Assembly (NCBI GenBank): GCA_035236585.1
Contig: CP141126.1
Span: forward strand, 6,151,001-6,215,000
DNA length: 64,000 nucleotides
Reading direction: 5' to 3'
From: Warburgia ugandensis
Taxonomy: Eukaryota; Streptophyta; Magnoliopsida; Canellales; Canellaceae
Shown here: positions 11,370 to 22,034 of the stretch, in pieces
Layout of the letters: each line of letters begins with the position of its first letter
Numbering within the stretch: the first letter of the stretch is position 1
The notes under the pieces: model-generated
Database searches by the model: none
What the model was told of the DNA's origin: nothing
What the model saw: only the letters and a program-made list of their open reading frames with translations
Position numbers and translations under genes: made by a program

Positions 11370-14162
11370 TGTAATATCCTCAATTTTAGGTATAAATTAA
11401 TAATTTATTAAATAAATTAAATTAAAAATTTATAGATAGAATTTGGTCCTAAAAACTTAAAAATTAGAAAGTACTTGTCGATAGGATTCCAATGACATAA
11501 AGAACGCGAAAAACGGAGCTCAAACGAAGGAGTTACAAGCCGTTGAAGTGTAAGGGCATTTTGGGAACTTAACATGGCCCGAAATATAGGGGGCCAGTTT
11601 TGATAACAGCACCCCTAACCATCCTGCCTTATCAGATCCAACAATTTTTCCAGGGAAATCTTCGAAGGAGAGGCATAAAATAGGTAAGAGCCCCATTTCC
11701 CCACCTCAGACGCACATTCCTATCAAGTTTAGTCCTCAATCATCTCCTTTTTCCCTCAACATCGCACCACTGGTTTTACCGTAACCCTAGCCTCTGAGAA
11801 TCTGAGTTTTTCTAGCGAGTAGGGCTCTGGCAACCTCAAGCAACACTCAGCTCATAGAGGTAAGGTCTAATTCCTTTATTTTCTTATTACATGGGCATGG
11901 ATATGTCAAATAGAAATGCATGAAATCAGGGAAAATAGGAAAAAACGGAGTTTTTCCTAGAACCCTGAGTACGCTACTGTGAGAGCATGATTTCATAGAC
12001 GAAACCATATTATTTTACAAATCGGACAGTACATCTAGTGTATAAGAGACCCAAGATCAAACCCTTTAAATTTGGGAGAGATCAAAAGGCTGATTTTTTC
12101 GAACAACGTGAAAAACAATATCTAGGCAACATTTTGGGAACATGAAAAAAATGGCATAAAAACCATAGTTTTTGGAAAAATCAATGCAAAAGGATGGTAA
12201 AAATGAAAACTATACGAAATTTCGAACAAAATGGCTTAAAAACCAAGTGATTTGGACACCTGTAGGGTTACCAGAGATGACCAGAAGCCGATCGTCCTCT
12301 CCGGCGCTGGTTTCTGCGTCGCCGGTGTAACCCGGTGTAAACCAGGGCCACCCGTGTAACTTAGTGTAAACTGGGTGCCAGTATAAACGGGTGTAAACTG
12401 CTCCGCCAGTGCAAAAGAGCTTATAGTGGTCGGTCAGCCCTAAAGGATGCATAATTTCACTTTAAACTTGATTTTTGAGAGCTATAAGAGTCCAAATCAC
12501 AATCCGAAAGAGGAGTTGTGACCGTATTGATTACGGGACCTAGATTTAACCTAAAAACTTATAAATAACCACTTTTACTTTAGAAAATTTTAAAAATAGT
12601 GATGTGACATTGACAGGTGCATCCGAATATATAAGTTAAAGAAATTTTACGAGCGAACTGAGTGATCTCACGTCCAAGTAGGTGATGACAATTAATGTTT
12701 TATTTTAATTTTAAAATCATGCATAATCATAGCATCATGAGTGATTGTGATTTAAATTGCATTTATTCTTAACCTTTGATTTTATGAGATTTAGAGTTAC
12801 GCTATGATTATTATAAATTGCAATCATGTATTGAATAAACCTATGACAAATGATTTTATGAGCATGATATTATGCATAGATATCAATTTCTTTTCTTTAT
12901 TACATTATTGAAATGGATGGATTTGGATGAGAAAGAAAAATAGAGGCTTGGTGTCTGGTCCTTTTAGAGGCTAACCTGGGGATGAGGGGCGTGCCTTGGT
13001 GATTGCGAGCTACGCGTACTCTTAAGTTTTGGCATATATATGATTTTCGTGTTTTTGTATTTTATGATGGGTGCTCTCACCCGGTGGGCGTCATGCTAGG
13101 AGGGAGAGGGCCATCCACCCATCCTCCGAGATTTGTGATGTGATGAGATTGTGATATGATAGACACTTGCCCATAAATGGCATTCGGTAGGGGGTTGGTA
13201 ATATGGATATTCCACACTACCGGTTCGGGCCTTTCCATGGGGACAGACGCTAAGTCTCCCGTTATGGTGTAGACAGAGAGCGGCGATAGTTGAGACCTAT
13301 GGAGGGTTGCATGATGAGCATGGTGATAAGATGATATGCATGGGTGTGACAACACTCAGAGGTTGGATATGAGTACTCGTGATCAACGATATTTGTTTAT
13401 ATGACGCTTGTGGGACCCATTACCTTAGGGTGCCATTATTATTATTGTATGCTCATTTACATTTATTCATATCATGTTTTAAATTTGTGGAATGCATGTT
13501 TTAGCATACTTGATAAATTGATATTATGTCGACATGAATTATAATGATTTTATCGTCATAAATGATAGATATTTTATTTTGTCATTACTGTTATTCTATT
13601 TTATTCTATTAATTTTCTATGTACCTACACAAGCGATAGCTTACTGAGACATTGCTTTGTTTTGTAATGCCTTAGATCTCGAGCGCGACATTAGGAATGG
13701 CAAGACTGTTGAGAAACTATAATAGCAATGGGAGATCCTCTTACTTTGATTTATAGACAGTAACGTAAGTTAGTAAATAGGACTACCATTTGACTTTATT
13801 TATGGGCTGTATAATTTTATTTTATGAATTTAATTAAGATGTTATGCATATGATAGACATTTGGATATGGAATGTTATGATGGATAGACCTTAGGTCATA
13901 TTAATATTGTGTTTTGGATATTTATTTGATTGAAAATAAAGGCGCCGATGCATTTTAACGTTTATTGATATGCGTATTTTTTTAGTCTATTATCATAAAA
14001 TTTTAATTATGTTTTAAGTTAAAAATTGTGATGTTGGGAAAGGAAAAATAACACCCGGAGGTTTTAGAAATGTTTTAGTAAACAAATTAATAAAACTTTT
14101 TCTCATGGGATCCCAAATGCTATTATTATTATAAAAGTGTCATAAAATCCCGGGGTGTTACA
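11370..14162 (+). repeat. 5' LTR of element A
   Basis: It begins TGTAATATCC and ends GGGGTGTTACA, the TG..CA border, and is followed after two bases by the primer site. It has no coding content. The start contains an AT-rich conserved block, then a GTGTAA-type minisatellite at 12321-12415. Confidence 0.92.
12321..12415 (+). repeat. GTGTAAAC minisatellite inside the LTR
   Basis: Degenerate units of the form (C)CGGTGTAAAC(C/T)GGG recur about six times. The equivalent place in the 3' LTR (22931-23070) holds about two more units, so the array has changed length since insertion. Confidence 0.75.
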
Positions 14163-14164
14163 GT

Positions 14165-14176
14165 TGGTATCAGAGC
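14165..14176 (+). other. Primer binding site, tRNA-Met type
   Basis: TGGTATCAGAGC lies two bases after the LTR end. It is complementary to the 3' end of plant initiator methionine tRNA and primes minus-strand synthesis. Confidence 0.95.
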
Positions 14177-14300
14177 CTAGTCTAGTCCATCATAATCTTT
14201 ATAGATGTCTATTTATATGGGGTTAGCAGCTTATAAATTGTAGTTAAAGATGAACTAGGAGAGAAAAACTTATACTTAGTATTATTTAAACTTTTGACAG

Positions 14301-15110
14301 ATGGCTCCTCGAAGAAAGACAAGGTCTACCCATGCTACACCAGTTACCCCACCTGCTGAGTCTGCTAATCAAGAGGATCGAGATGCTGAGTTAGTGAACA
14401 AGGTAATGTTAGGGCTATTACCACTCATACAGTAACAGGTTAGGACTGTTATTCATACTGCAAACCCTAACCCTATTCCACCGCCTCCAGTGGCACCTAT
14501 GATCTCGTCTGTTCATTCCTCCCAGCCAGTGCAGGATCCACCAGCACCTAAGGCCACTGAGGGTGATGCTACTAGTGATCCTAAGAAGAAAGATAAGTTA
14601 TTAGAAAGATTTCAAAAGATGGTGCAACCCTTTTATGGCGATGGTGACACTAAGGAGGCCGAGCGATGGATCAAGTTAGAGTAGCCGCCTACCTACTTAA
14701 GGGTGAGGCAGGCTTCTGGTGGCAGACCTTTACGCTTACATGACCAAATCCTACAGAGACGATGACATGGGCAACCTTTAAATAGGCTTTCAACACTCAA
14801 TACTTCCCACCCCATGCATTGCAGTCATTGAAGAAAGAGTTTGCCACCTTTGAGCAGAGAGACATGATGGTTCAGTAGTATCTGAACCGATTTACAAGAC
14901 TGAGGAGATTTGCACCTCACGTGCTTGCCTCAAACAAGGAGGCAACAGACAGATTTGTAGATGGGTTGACACCTTGGCCAAGAGATCAGGTGATTACCTC
15001 ACGACCCACCTCTGTGCAAGATGCAGCTGACATGGCTTCCATGCTAGAGAAGAACTCTCTTAGGACTAGAGGGAGCACGTATTAGCCCACTAAGGGCAAG
15101 AGACCATTTG
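14301..15110 (+). pseudogene. gag: gag of element A, 5' part
   Basis: Structural capsid-like protein of the retrotransposon. It opens at an ATG with MAPRRKTRSTHA, a basic start usual for this group. The retrotransposon capsid region follows (motifs RWI, AAYLLKGEAGFWWQ and RFVDGL), but the segment between the ERWI motif and AAYLL seems shortened and is out of frame. At least five stops interrupt it; most are what a C-to-T change of a CAA, CAG or CGA codon would give. The frame breaks at about 15110 where the element B piece begins, and resumes at 18434. Confidence 0.85.
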
Positions 15111-15123
15111 GTGCAAGGGTTGG

Positions 15124-16430
15124 TAGTACCAGCAGATGACGAATTGAAGCGCGAGTTACTTCAAGAAGCACATCAATCCCCTTATACAATTCATCCTGGG
15201 GGTACGAAGATGTATCAGGATCTCAAGAGGCATTTTTGGTGGAATGGTATGAAAAAGGATGTTGGAGAGTACGTTGCACGATGTTTGACTGTCGGCGGGT
15301 CAGAGGTGGCATGTCGGCGTCCATCGGGACTACTTCGCCGGACCTTGGACCTTCCCGAGTGGAAGTGGGACCATGTACCATGGACTTCGTTCTGGGTCTT
15401 AGAGGATCGCAGTGGTCACGACATGATATGGGTCGTTGTGGACGGAGTTGACCAAGTCTGCTCATTTCCTTCCTATCGGACAAAAATCGGGCCGAAGTGG
15501 ATAGCTTAGCGAAATTATATGTTAAGGAGATCGTCGGTCTACATGGCGTTCCCTTGACAATTATATCGGATCGAGATACGTGATTTACCTCAAAATACTT
15601 TGGAAGAGCGTGCTGAGGCATTAGGGTCGAGGCGGGAAATTTAGCCTGACATTCCATCCTCGAGACAGACGGACGGAAGCGAGAGGGACCATCCGGACTA
15701 TTGAGGATATCTTTACGAGCTGTGTTATGGATTGGAAGGGTAGGCGGGAAGATCATTACCTTTGGTGGAATTTGCTTATAATAATAGTCATCACGCTAGT
15801 ATTGGGATGGCTCCATATGAGGCACTTTATGGCAGGACCTTGTCGGTCACCTTTATGTTAGAGTGATGTAGGAGAAAGACGCGTGGTGAAATGCGAGTTA
15901 GTGGAAGAATGTGCGAGAGAAAGTCCAACTCATTCGGAAGAGGTTATTGACGGCTCACGGTCGACGAGAGAAAAGTTATGCGAGACAAGAGGCGAAAGGA
16001 CTTAGAGTTCTTTGAGGCGAGCATGTATTCTTGAAAGTTTCTCTATGAAAGGGGTGTTGAGGTTTGGAAATAAAGGGAAGCTTAGTCCCAGGTATATTGG
16101 ACCTTTCGAGATCTTACGCGAGTTGGAGGCATGTGGCATATCGGTAGCCTTACCACCACGGTAGCAAATGTGCATGACGTTTTCACGTGTCTATCTTTGA
16201 GAAATACGTGCGGATCCCTCACATGTATTGGAGCAGATCCCGGAGAGCTACGGTGACATGACATTTGAGGAGAGACCGGTCTTGGCGTCTTAGATACAAG
16301 AGTCAAGGAGTTAAGGAATAAGACCATTGCCTTGGTCAAAGTCCTTTGGCAGCATCATTCACTACAGGAGACTACGGGAGGCGAGGAGGAGATGCACGAA
16401 GATCCATCGAGTTATTTACATAGAGGTATG
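15124..16430 (+). pseudogene. Integrase of element B, decayed
   Basis: It starts inside the region before the integrase zinc-binding motif ([27 protein letters not shown]) and runs through an integrase core whose nucleotides align closely with 20690-21960 of element A. The reading frame is broken every few dozen bases by one-base insertions and losses, far more than in A. A tail resembling VLW-x-HH before 16360 marks the chromodomain-like end. It cannot encode an enzyme. Confidence 0.8.
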
Positions 16431-16461
16431 TAGCTTAAATTTCGAGAGACGAAATTTTTAT

Positions 16462-16475
16462 AAGGAAGGGAAGAA
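16462..16475 (+). other. Polypurine tract of element B
   Basis: AAGGAAGGGAAGAA lies directly before the LTR start TGTAATATCC. It would prime plus-strand synthesis. Confidence 0.8.
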
Positions 16476-18408
16476 TGTAATATCCTTAATTTTTAAGATA
16501 AAAATAGGAAATTATTAAATAAATAAAAATAAAAATTTATGGATGAAATTATTTCCTGAAAACATAATAATTAGAAAGTGCTCGTCGATATGAATCAACG
16601 CCACCAAGAGCAGCAAAAACGGAGCTCAAACGAGGAGTTATGAGCGAAGTCAAAGTTGGAAGGAGCAATTTGGTCATTTGGTAGAGACGTATTAGACGGG
16701 GTCCAAATTGATGCGGCACCCCGTCTTCCACAATCTCTACGGTGCGGGAAAAATCGCGGGAGGAACGTGGAAAGAGGCGTGTGGGGAAGAGTTTCTCTTC
16801 CCCAGAGACTCTAAAACCTATGTCTATGCTCCTCTAGGAGCGCAGCTCCACTTTGAGCGTTTTCCATGAATGATACGCAAAACCCTAGACACCAAAATCT
16901 GAAGTTTCGGCGAGTGGAGCCCGGCAACACGAGCAAACTGAGCCAGGCCTGAGGTAAGCCTCAAATCAGTGTTTTTACGTATTTATTAATTAGAAAATTA
17001 ATTAGGAAAGTATTTAAAAATTAGGAAAAAAATCGAGATTTTTAGGAACACATGTGTGCCTTCTTTGTTGGAGTGTGATTTCACGGATCAAACCTTGTCC
17101 GTTTGAAAATCGCCAGTCCAACTAGTGCCTGAAGACAAAACATACCCTTTAAATTTGGGAGTGATCCAACGGTGGAATTGCCCGAAAACTCAAAAACCGG
17201 TACCTAGGGAGGTTTTTAGGAACTTGGGAAAAATCGTTTAAAAATCATGGTTTTTGAGAAAATTAGTGCTAAAGGGAGGGCATAAATGGATTCTAGAGAT
17301 AATGCAGAAGAAAATGGGCGCAAAAATCACGCAAAGCGGAGCTGCAGCAGCTCCGGGCAGCGGCAGGAATCGGTCGTCTTCTCGGCGTCGTCAACGCGTC
17401 GGCGCCCAGCAGGCGGCCGCCGGGGCCGCACACGGAGGCCGCGCGGGGACGACGTCATACGACGTCATCGTTGCAACGCGTGCGCGGCCGCGCGCGCGCG
17501 TGCGGGGCCGGCCTCGGTGGGCTGTCGCGGTGGGGCCGGGACGCGGCGCGTCCGTGCGGCGCTCTGCGACGCCGTGCGTCTTCGTGCGCCCGGTGTACGC
17601 CGGTGTAAACCGGCGAAAGGCCGCGCCGCCGGTTTCAAACCACCTTATGGTGGTCGGCGAACCCCATTTTAAGCGTAGTTTTCACTAAAACTTGATTTTG
17701 GGAAATTTAGAGAGGTCAAATCACGATCAGGAAGAGCGTTGTGGCCGTATGTGTGTGACGCGGACCTAGTTTTAATTTAAAAACTTAGAAATGACCACTT
17801 TTTATTTAGAAAAATTTTAAAATAGTGATGTGACATGTCGAGGTGCACTTGAATATACCAATTAAAGGGAGTTATTAGCAAGCTAGTGATCTCACCTTTG
17901 AGGTAGGTGACGACAACTAATGTTTTGCCTCCATTTTTAAACCATTTTTAAACATAGCATCATGTGTGATTGTGTTTTAAAATGCAATTATTATTCACAG
18001 TGGATTTCATGCTACATTGCGTACGGGATGGTTATTCCAAATTGAAATCTTTCTTGAATAAACTTATTTCAAATGCTTTTACAAGTATGATGTTAATTTG
18101 TTATGCTTACTTAGAGACTTATTTCTTATTATATATATAGAAAATGCATGGATTTACATGGAAATGAGAATAGAGGCTTATTAGCTGGTCCTTTGATAGG
18201 CTAACCCCAGGATGAGGGGCATGTCTTGGGGATTGCAAGCTATAAGTGCTCTTGAGTTTTAGCATATACATATGATTTCCGTGTTTTATATTTGATGACG
18301 GGTGCTCTCGTAGGTGGGCGTCATCTTTAGGAGGGATAGGGCCGGCCACCCACCTTCCGAGATTATGATGTGATGAGTTTGTGATATGATAGACACCTGC
18401 CCATAGAT
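16476..18408 (+). repeat. Truncated LTR of element B
   Basis: It starts TGTAATATCCTTAATTTTTAAG, the same family as the LTR at 62660, and is related at a distance to the LTRs of element A. It ends abruptly at about 18408, within the part matching 13170 in the A LTR, where gag sequence resumes. A GC-rich island at 17340-17640 is a property of the B family only. Compared with the 62660 copy it has lost single bases at many CC and GG runs. Confidence 0.85.
17451..17468 (+). promoter_or_regulatory. Paired GACGTCAT bZIP-type sites in LTR B
   Basis: GACGTCAT occurs twice in direct order (17451-17458 and 17461-17468). GACGTCA is the core bound by plant TGA and other bZIP factors. Paired TGACG elements are known enhancers of stress-responsive plant promoters; function here is inference. 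Confidence 0.45.
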
Positions 18409-18433
18409 GACACAGAGAGGAAGAGATGCGATA

Positions 18434-18603
18434 GGTGCAAGGGTTGGCACCCTGGGCGAGGGTGCAACAGACCTGACAGGCCACAGCATCAGAGGCAGCC
18501 CCAACCACAGCGACAACACCATGCACCTTTCCAGAGATAGCCATACATGTGTTTCAACTGTGGAGATGTAGGTCATTTCATTAAAGACTGTCTTAAGGAG
18601 TAG
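18434..18603 (+). pseudogene. gag: gag of element A, 3' part with zinc knuckle
   Basis: The reading resumes after the element B piece. The nucleocapsid CCHC knuckle CFNCGDVGHFIKDC lies at 18550-18591, in the expected order shortly before protease. Stops stand just before it (about 18538) and just after it (18601). Confidence 0.85.
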
Positions 18604-20660
18604 AGAGAGAGGCAGATCGAGGTAAGTGCAAAGGCAGCTACCGCGCCATGTAGCCAGGGACGAGTATTTGCCATCATATCAGGACAGGTGCAGGCATCAT
18701 ACCAGGTTGTTGAAGGTACTCTTCTAGTCTCAGATAGACATGCCAGGGCTCTTTTTAACACAGGGTCTACACATTCTTTTATGTCATGCATTTTTGCATC
18801 TTGCCTTGATGTATGTATGCACAAATTAGCATTTGGATTAGATATTATGACACTTGTGGGAGAGACAGTAGAGACTTCCGAATATCTTCGAGAGATACCC
18901 GTAGCGATATTAGGCGTGAGTATGGATACTGACTTCATCTTATTAGACATGGTAGACTATGATATTATTCTTGGAATGGATTGGTTAGCCAACTATTGGG
19001 CTACGGTAGACTGCTGAAAGAAGCAGGTCATTTTTCTTATACCTAGGCAACCAGAAATAGTGTTCCAGGGTAGGAAAGATCAGTCAGGTACATGCATCAT
19101 TTCTACTATGAAGGCGACATGATTTTATGCACGAGGGTGTAGTGCGTTCCTCGCGTATGTGACTATTGAGGACAAGAAGCAACAACGACCTGATGATATT
19201 GAGGTTGTTTGTGAATTTGCTGATGTCTTTCCTGAGGAGGTACCAGGATTGCTGCCAAGCAGGGAGGTTGACTTTACCATTGACTTGGTGCCGGGTACAT
19301 CGCCTATCTCTAAGGCACCATGCAGAATGGCTCCAGCAAAGTTGAGAGAGCTTAAAGTGCAGTTGCAATAGTTATTGGATAAGAGCTTCATCAGGACAAG
19401 TGGATCACTATGGGGAGCACCAGTCCTTTTTCTAAAGAAAAAGGATGGATCACTTAGGCTATGCATTGATTATCGGTTGTTAAATAGTGTTACTACAAAG
19501 AATCGATACCCCTTGCCACGCATAGCTGATTTGTTTGATTAGCTTCAATCAACACAAGTGTTCTCCAAGATAAATCTGAGGTCAGGATATTATCAGCTGA
19601 GGGTAAGAGAAGAGGATATCTCGAAGACTGCTTTTAGGAGTCGTTATGGTCATTATGAGTTCTTAGTGATGTCGTTTGGATTGAGGAACGGACCTGCAGT
19701 TTTCATGGATCTAATAAACCGTGTCTTCCGAGCTTACTTGGATAAGTTCGTGATTGTATTCGTTGATGACATCTTGTTTTATTTGCCTAGTCATGAGGCA
19801 CATAGGGAGCACCTCCACACGGTATTGGACACACTTCATCGCCATCAGTTGTATGCCAAGTTCATTAAGTGTGAATTTTGGTTAGACCAGGTGCAGTTCT
19901 TAGGCCACGTCATATCTAAAGATGGAGTGGCCGTGGATCCAGCGAAGGTAGAGGCAGTACTACATTGGGAGAGGCCTAAGATAGTGACCGAGATACGCAG
20001 TTTTCTTGGATTGGCTGGATATTATCGTCATTTTATAAAAGGATTCTCTAAAATTGCGTTACCATTGATTGCCCTGACCAGGAAAGATAATCAATTCATT
20101 TGGACTGATGCTTGTGAGGAGAGCTTCCAAGAGCTCAAGAGGAGGATTACCACGGCCCCAATATTAACCTTACCATCAGGTGCAGGTGATTATGTGGTTT
20201 ATTGCAACGCCTCTGGTAAGGGATTATGAGCAATGTTGATGCAATGGGCAAAGGTAATTGCCTATGCGTTGAGACAGCTGAAGACACATGAAGTGAATTA
20301 CCCAACACATAATTTGGAGTTAGCAACAATGGTGTTTGCTTTGAAGTCTTGGAGACATTACCTTTATGGTGAGAAGTTTGAGGTATTCACAGATTATAAG
20401 AGCCTCAAGTACTTATTCACTCAGAGTGACTTGAATATGAGGCAGCGTAGGTGGATGGAGTATCTTAAGGACTTCAACTTCACCAGACAGTACCATCCTG
20501 GCAAGGCTAACGTCGTTGCAGATGCCCTGAGTAGGAAGTCTGGAGTAATGATTGTCAATTTATTGACTCAGTCTAAGTTCTTGGACAGGATCTTAGAGGC
20601 ACAGGACAAAGATCAATAAATATAGGATTTAGCAGATAAGGCAGACTTTGCGAGAGGACC
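18604..20660 (+). pseudogene. pol: Protease, reverse transcriptase and RNase H of element A
   Basis: The polyprotein copies element RNA into DNA. The protease region has ALFNTGSTHSF: the catalytic Asp of the usual D-T-G is Asn (AAC at 18757-18759), and ILGMDWL follows. Reverse transcriptase shows the [25 protein letters not shown] and FVDDIL motifs, the catalytic Asp pair being at 19765-19770. RNase H shows [10 protein letters not shown] and a [15 protein letters not shown] end. In-frame stops lie near 19015, 19120, 19369, 19541, 20227, 20617 and 20623. Nearly all are one transition away from Gln or Arg codons. Length and order are complete otherwise. Confidence 0.92.
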
Positions 20661-20669
20661 TGATGGAGG

Positions 20670-21995
20670 GGTTAGATTCAAGGGTAGATTAGTAGTGCCA
20701 GCAAATGATGAATTGAGGCTTATGTTACTTCAGGAGGCACACCAGTCCCCGTATACAATTCATCCTAGAGGTATGAAGATGTATCATGATCTTAAGAGAC
20801 ATTTCTGGTGGAACGGTATGAAGAAGGAATTGGAGAGTGCGTTGCACGGTATTTGACATGTCAGCAGGTCAAGGCTGAGCATCAGCGCCCATCAGGACTA
20901 CTTCAAACATTGGACCTTCCTGGGTGGAAGTGGGATCATATCACCGTGGACTTTATTATCAGTCTCCCGAGGACTGTTAGCGGCTACGACATGATATGGG
21001 TTATTGTGGATAGGTTGACCAATTCGCTCATTTCCTTCCTATCAGACAGAATCAGCCGGTGGACAACTTAGCGAAATTATATGTTAAGGATATCGTGAGT
21101 CTACATGGAGTTCCATTGACAATCATATCGGATCGAGATACTCGGTTTACCTCAAAATACTGGAAGAACGTGCAAGAGGCATTAAGATTGAGACTGAAAT
21201 TTAGCATTGCATTCAATCCTCAAATAGACGGACAGAGTGAGAGGACCATCCAGACTATTGAGGATATGCTGCGAGCTTGTGTTATGGATTGGAAGGATAG
21301 CTGGGAAGATCACTTACCATTGGTGGAATTTGCCTATAATAATGGTCATCACGCTAGTATTGACATGGCTCCATACAAGGCACTTTATGGCAGACCTTGT
21401 CGGTCACCCTTATATTGGAGTGATGTAAGAAAGAGACGGGTGGTAAAATCTGAGCTAGTGGAAGAGTGTGCAAAGAAAGTTCAACTCATTCAAAAAAGAT
21501 TATTGACAGCTCACAGCCGACAAAAAAGTTATGCAAATAAGAGGCGAAAAGATTTAGAGTTCGTTGAAGGTGAGCATGTATTCTTGAAGATCTCTCTTAT
21601 GAAAGGAGTGTTGAGGTTTGGAAATAAAGGGAAGCTTAGCCCCAGGTATATTGGACATTTTGAGATCTTACGCAAAGTTGGGTCCGTAGCATACCAGCTA
21701 GCCTTACCACCACAGTTGGCAAATGTACATGACGTCTTCCATGTTTCTATGCTGAGGAAATATGTGCCAAACCCCTCACATGTGTTAGAGCAGATCCTAG
21801 GAGAATTACAGTCTAATATGACATTTGAAGAGAGACATGTGCGCATATGGGATACAAAAGTCAAGGAGTTAAAGAATAAAGCTATCACATTAGTCAAAGT
21901 ACTTTGATAACATCATTCATTACAGGAGGCTACCTGAAAAACAGAAGAGGAGATGCAAAGGATCCATCTAGAGTTATTTACATAGAGGTATGTAG
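20670..21995 (+). pseudogene. int: Integrase and chromodomain remnant of element A
   Basis: Zinc-binding region with HFWWNGMKK; the first Cys of its C-x2-C pair is Tyr (ARYLTC). The catalytic D,D,E triad is visible in [18 protein letters not shown] and DGQSERT. The C-terminal part has SPRYIGHFEIL and DVFHVSMLRKYV. After VKVL at 21905 come TGA TAA, then HH-x-LQEAT and another TGA, where a chromodomain usually has a Trp at each TGA. Two frameshifts occur, near 20830 and 21060. Most of the enzyme is otherwise in one frame, 21059-21907. Confidence 0.9.
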
Positions 21996-22021
21996 CAAAA
22001 TTTTGAGGACAAAATTTTTAT

Positions 22022-22030
22022 AAGGAGGGA
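22022..22030 (+). other. Polypurine tract of element A
   Basis: AAGGAGGGA is placed four bases before the 3' LTR start. Confidence 0.8.
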
Positions 22031-22034
22031 ATGA

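Larger units (their letters stand above)
15110..18447 (+). mobile_element. Inserted piece of related chromovirus B
   Basis: About 3.3 kb interrupts the gag of element A. It holds the 3' third of a related but distinct element: integrase, chromodomain remnant, polypurine tract, and about 1.93 kb of its LTR. The perfect 14-bp repeat GGTGCAAGGGTTGG stands at 15110-15123 and 18434-18447. The bases before it are also similar at both ends (an AAGAGA-containing 20-mer). Neither end is an LTR border, so this is not an ordinary integrase-made nested insertion. Confidence 0.8.

Noticed and set aside
12210..12452. Minus-strand frame over the LTR minisatellite (repeated YT-x-L/G residues)
   Set aside because: It is the translation of the GTGTAAAC repeat. 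It is not conserved between the two LTRs in length and contains no known domain.
17254..17688. Long Arg/Ala-rich open frames in the LTR B GC island
   Set aside because: Low stop density from GC content. The same place in the 62660 copy is not open in a consistent frame, and it lies inside an LTR.
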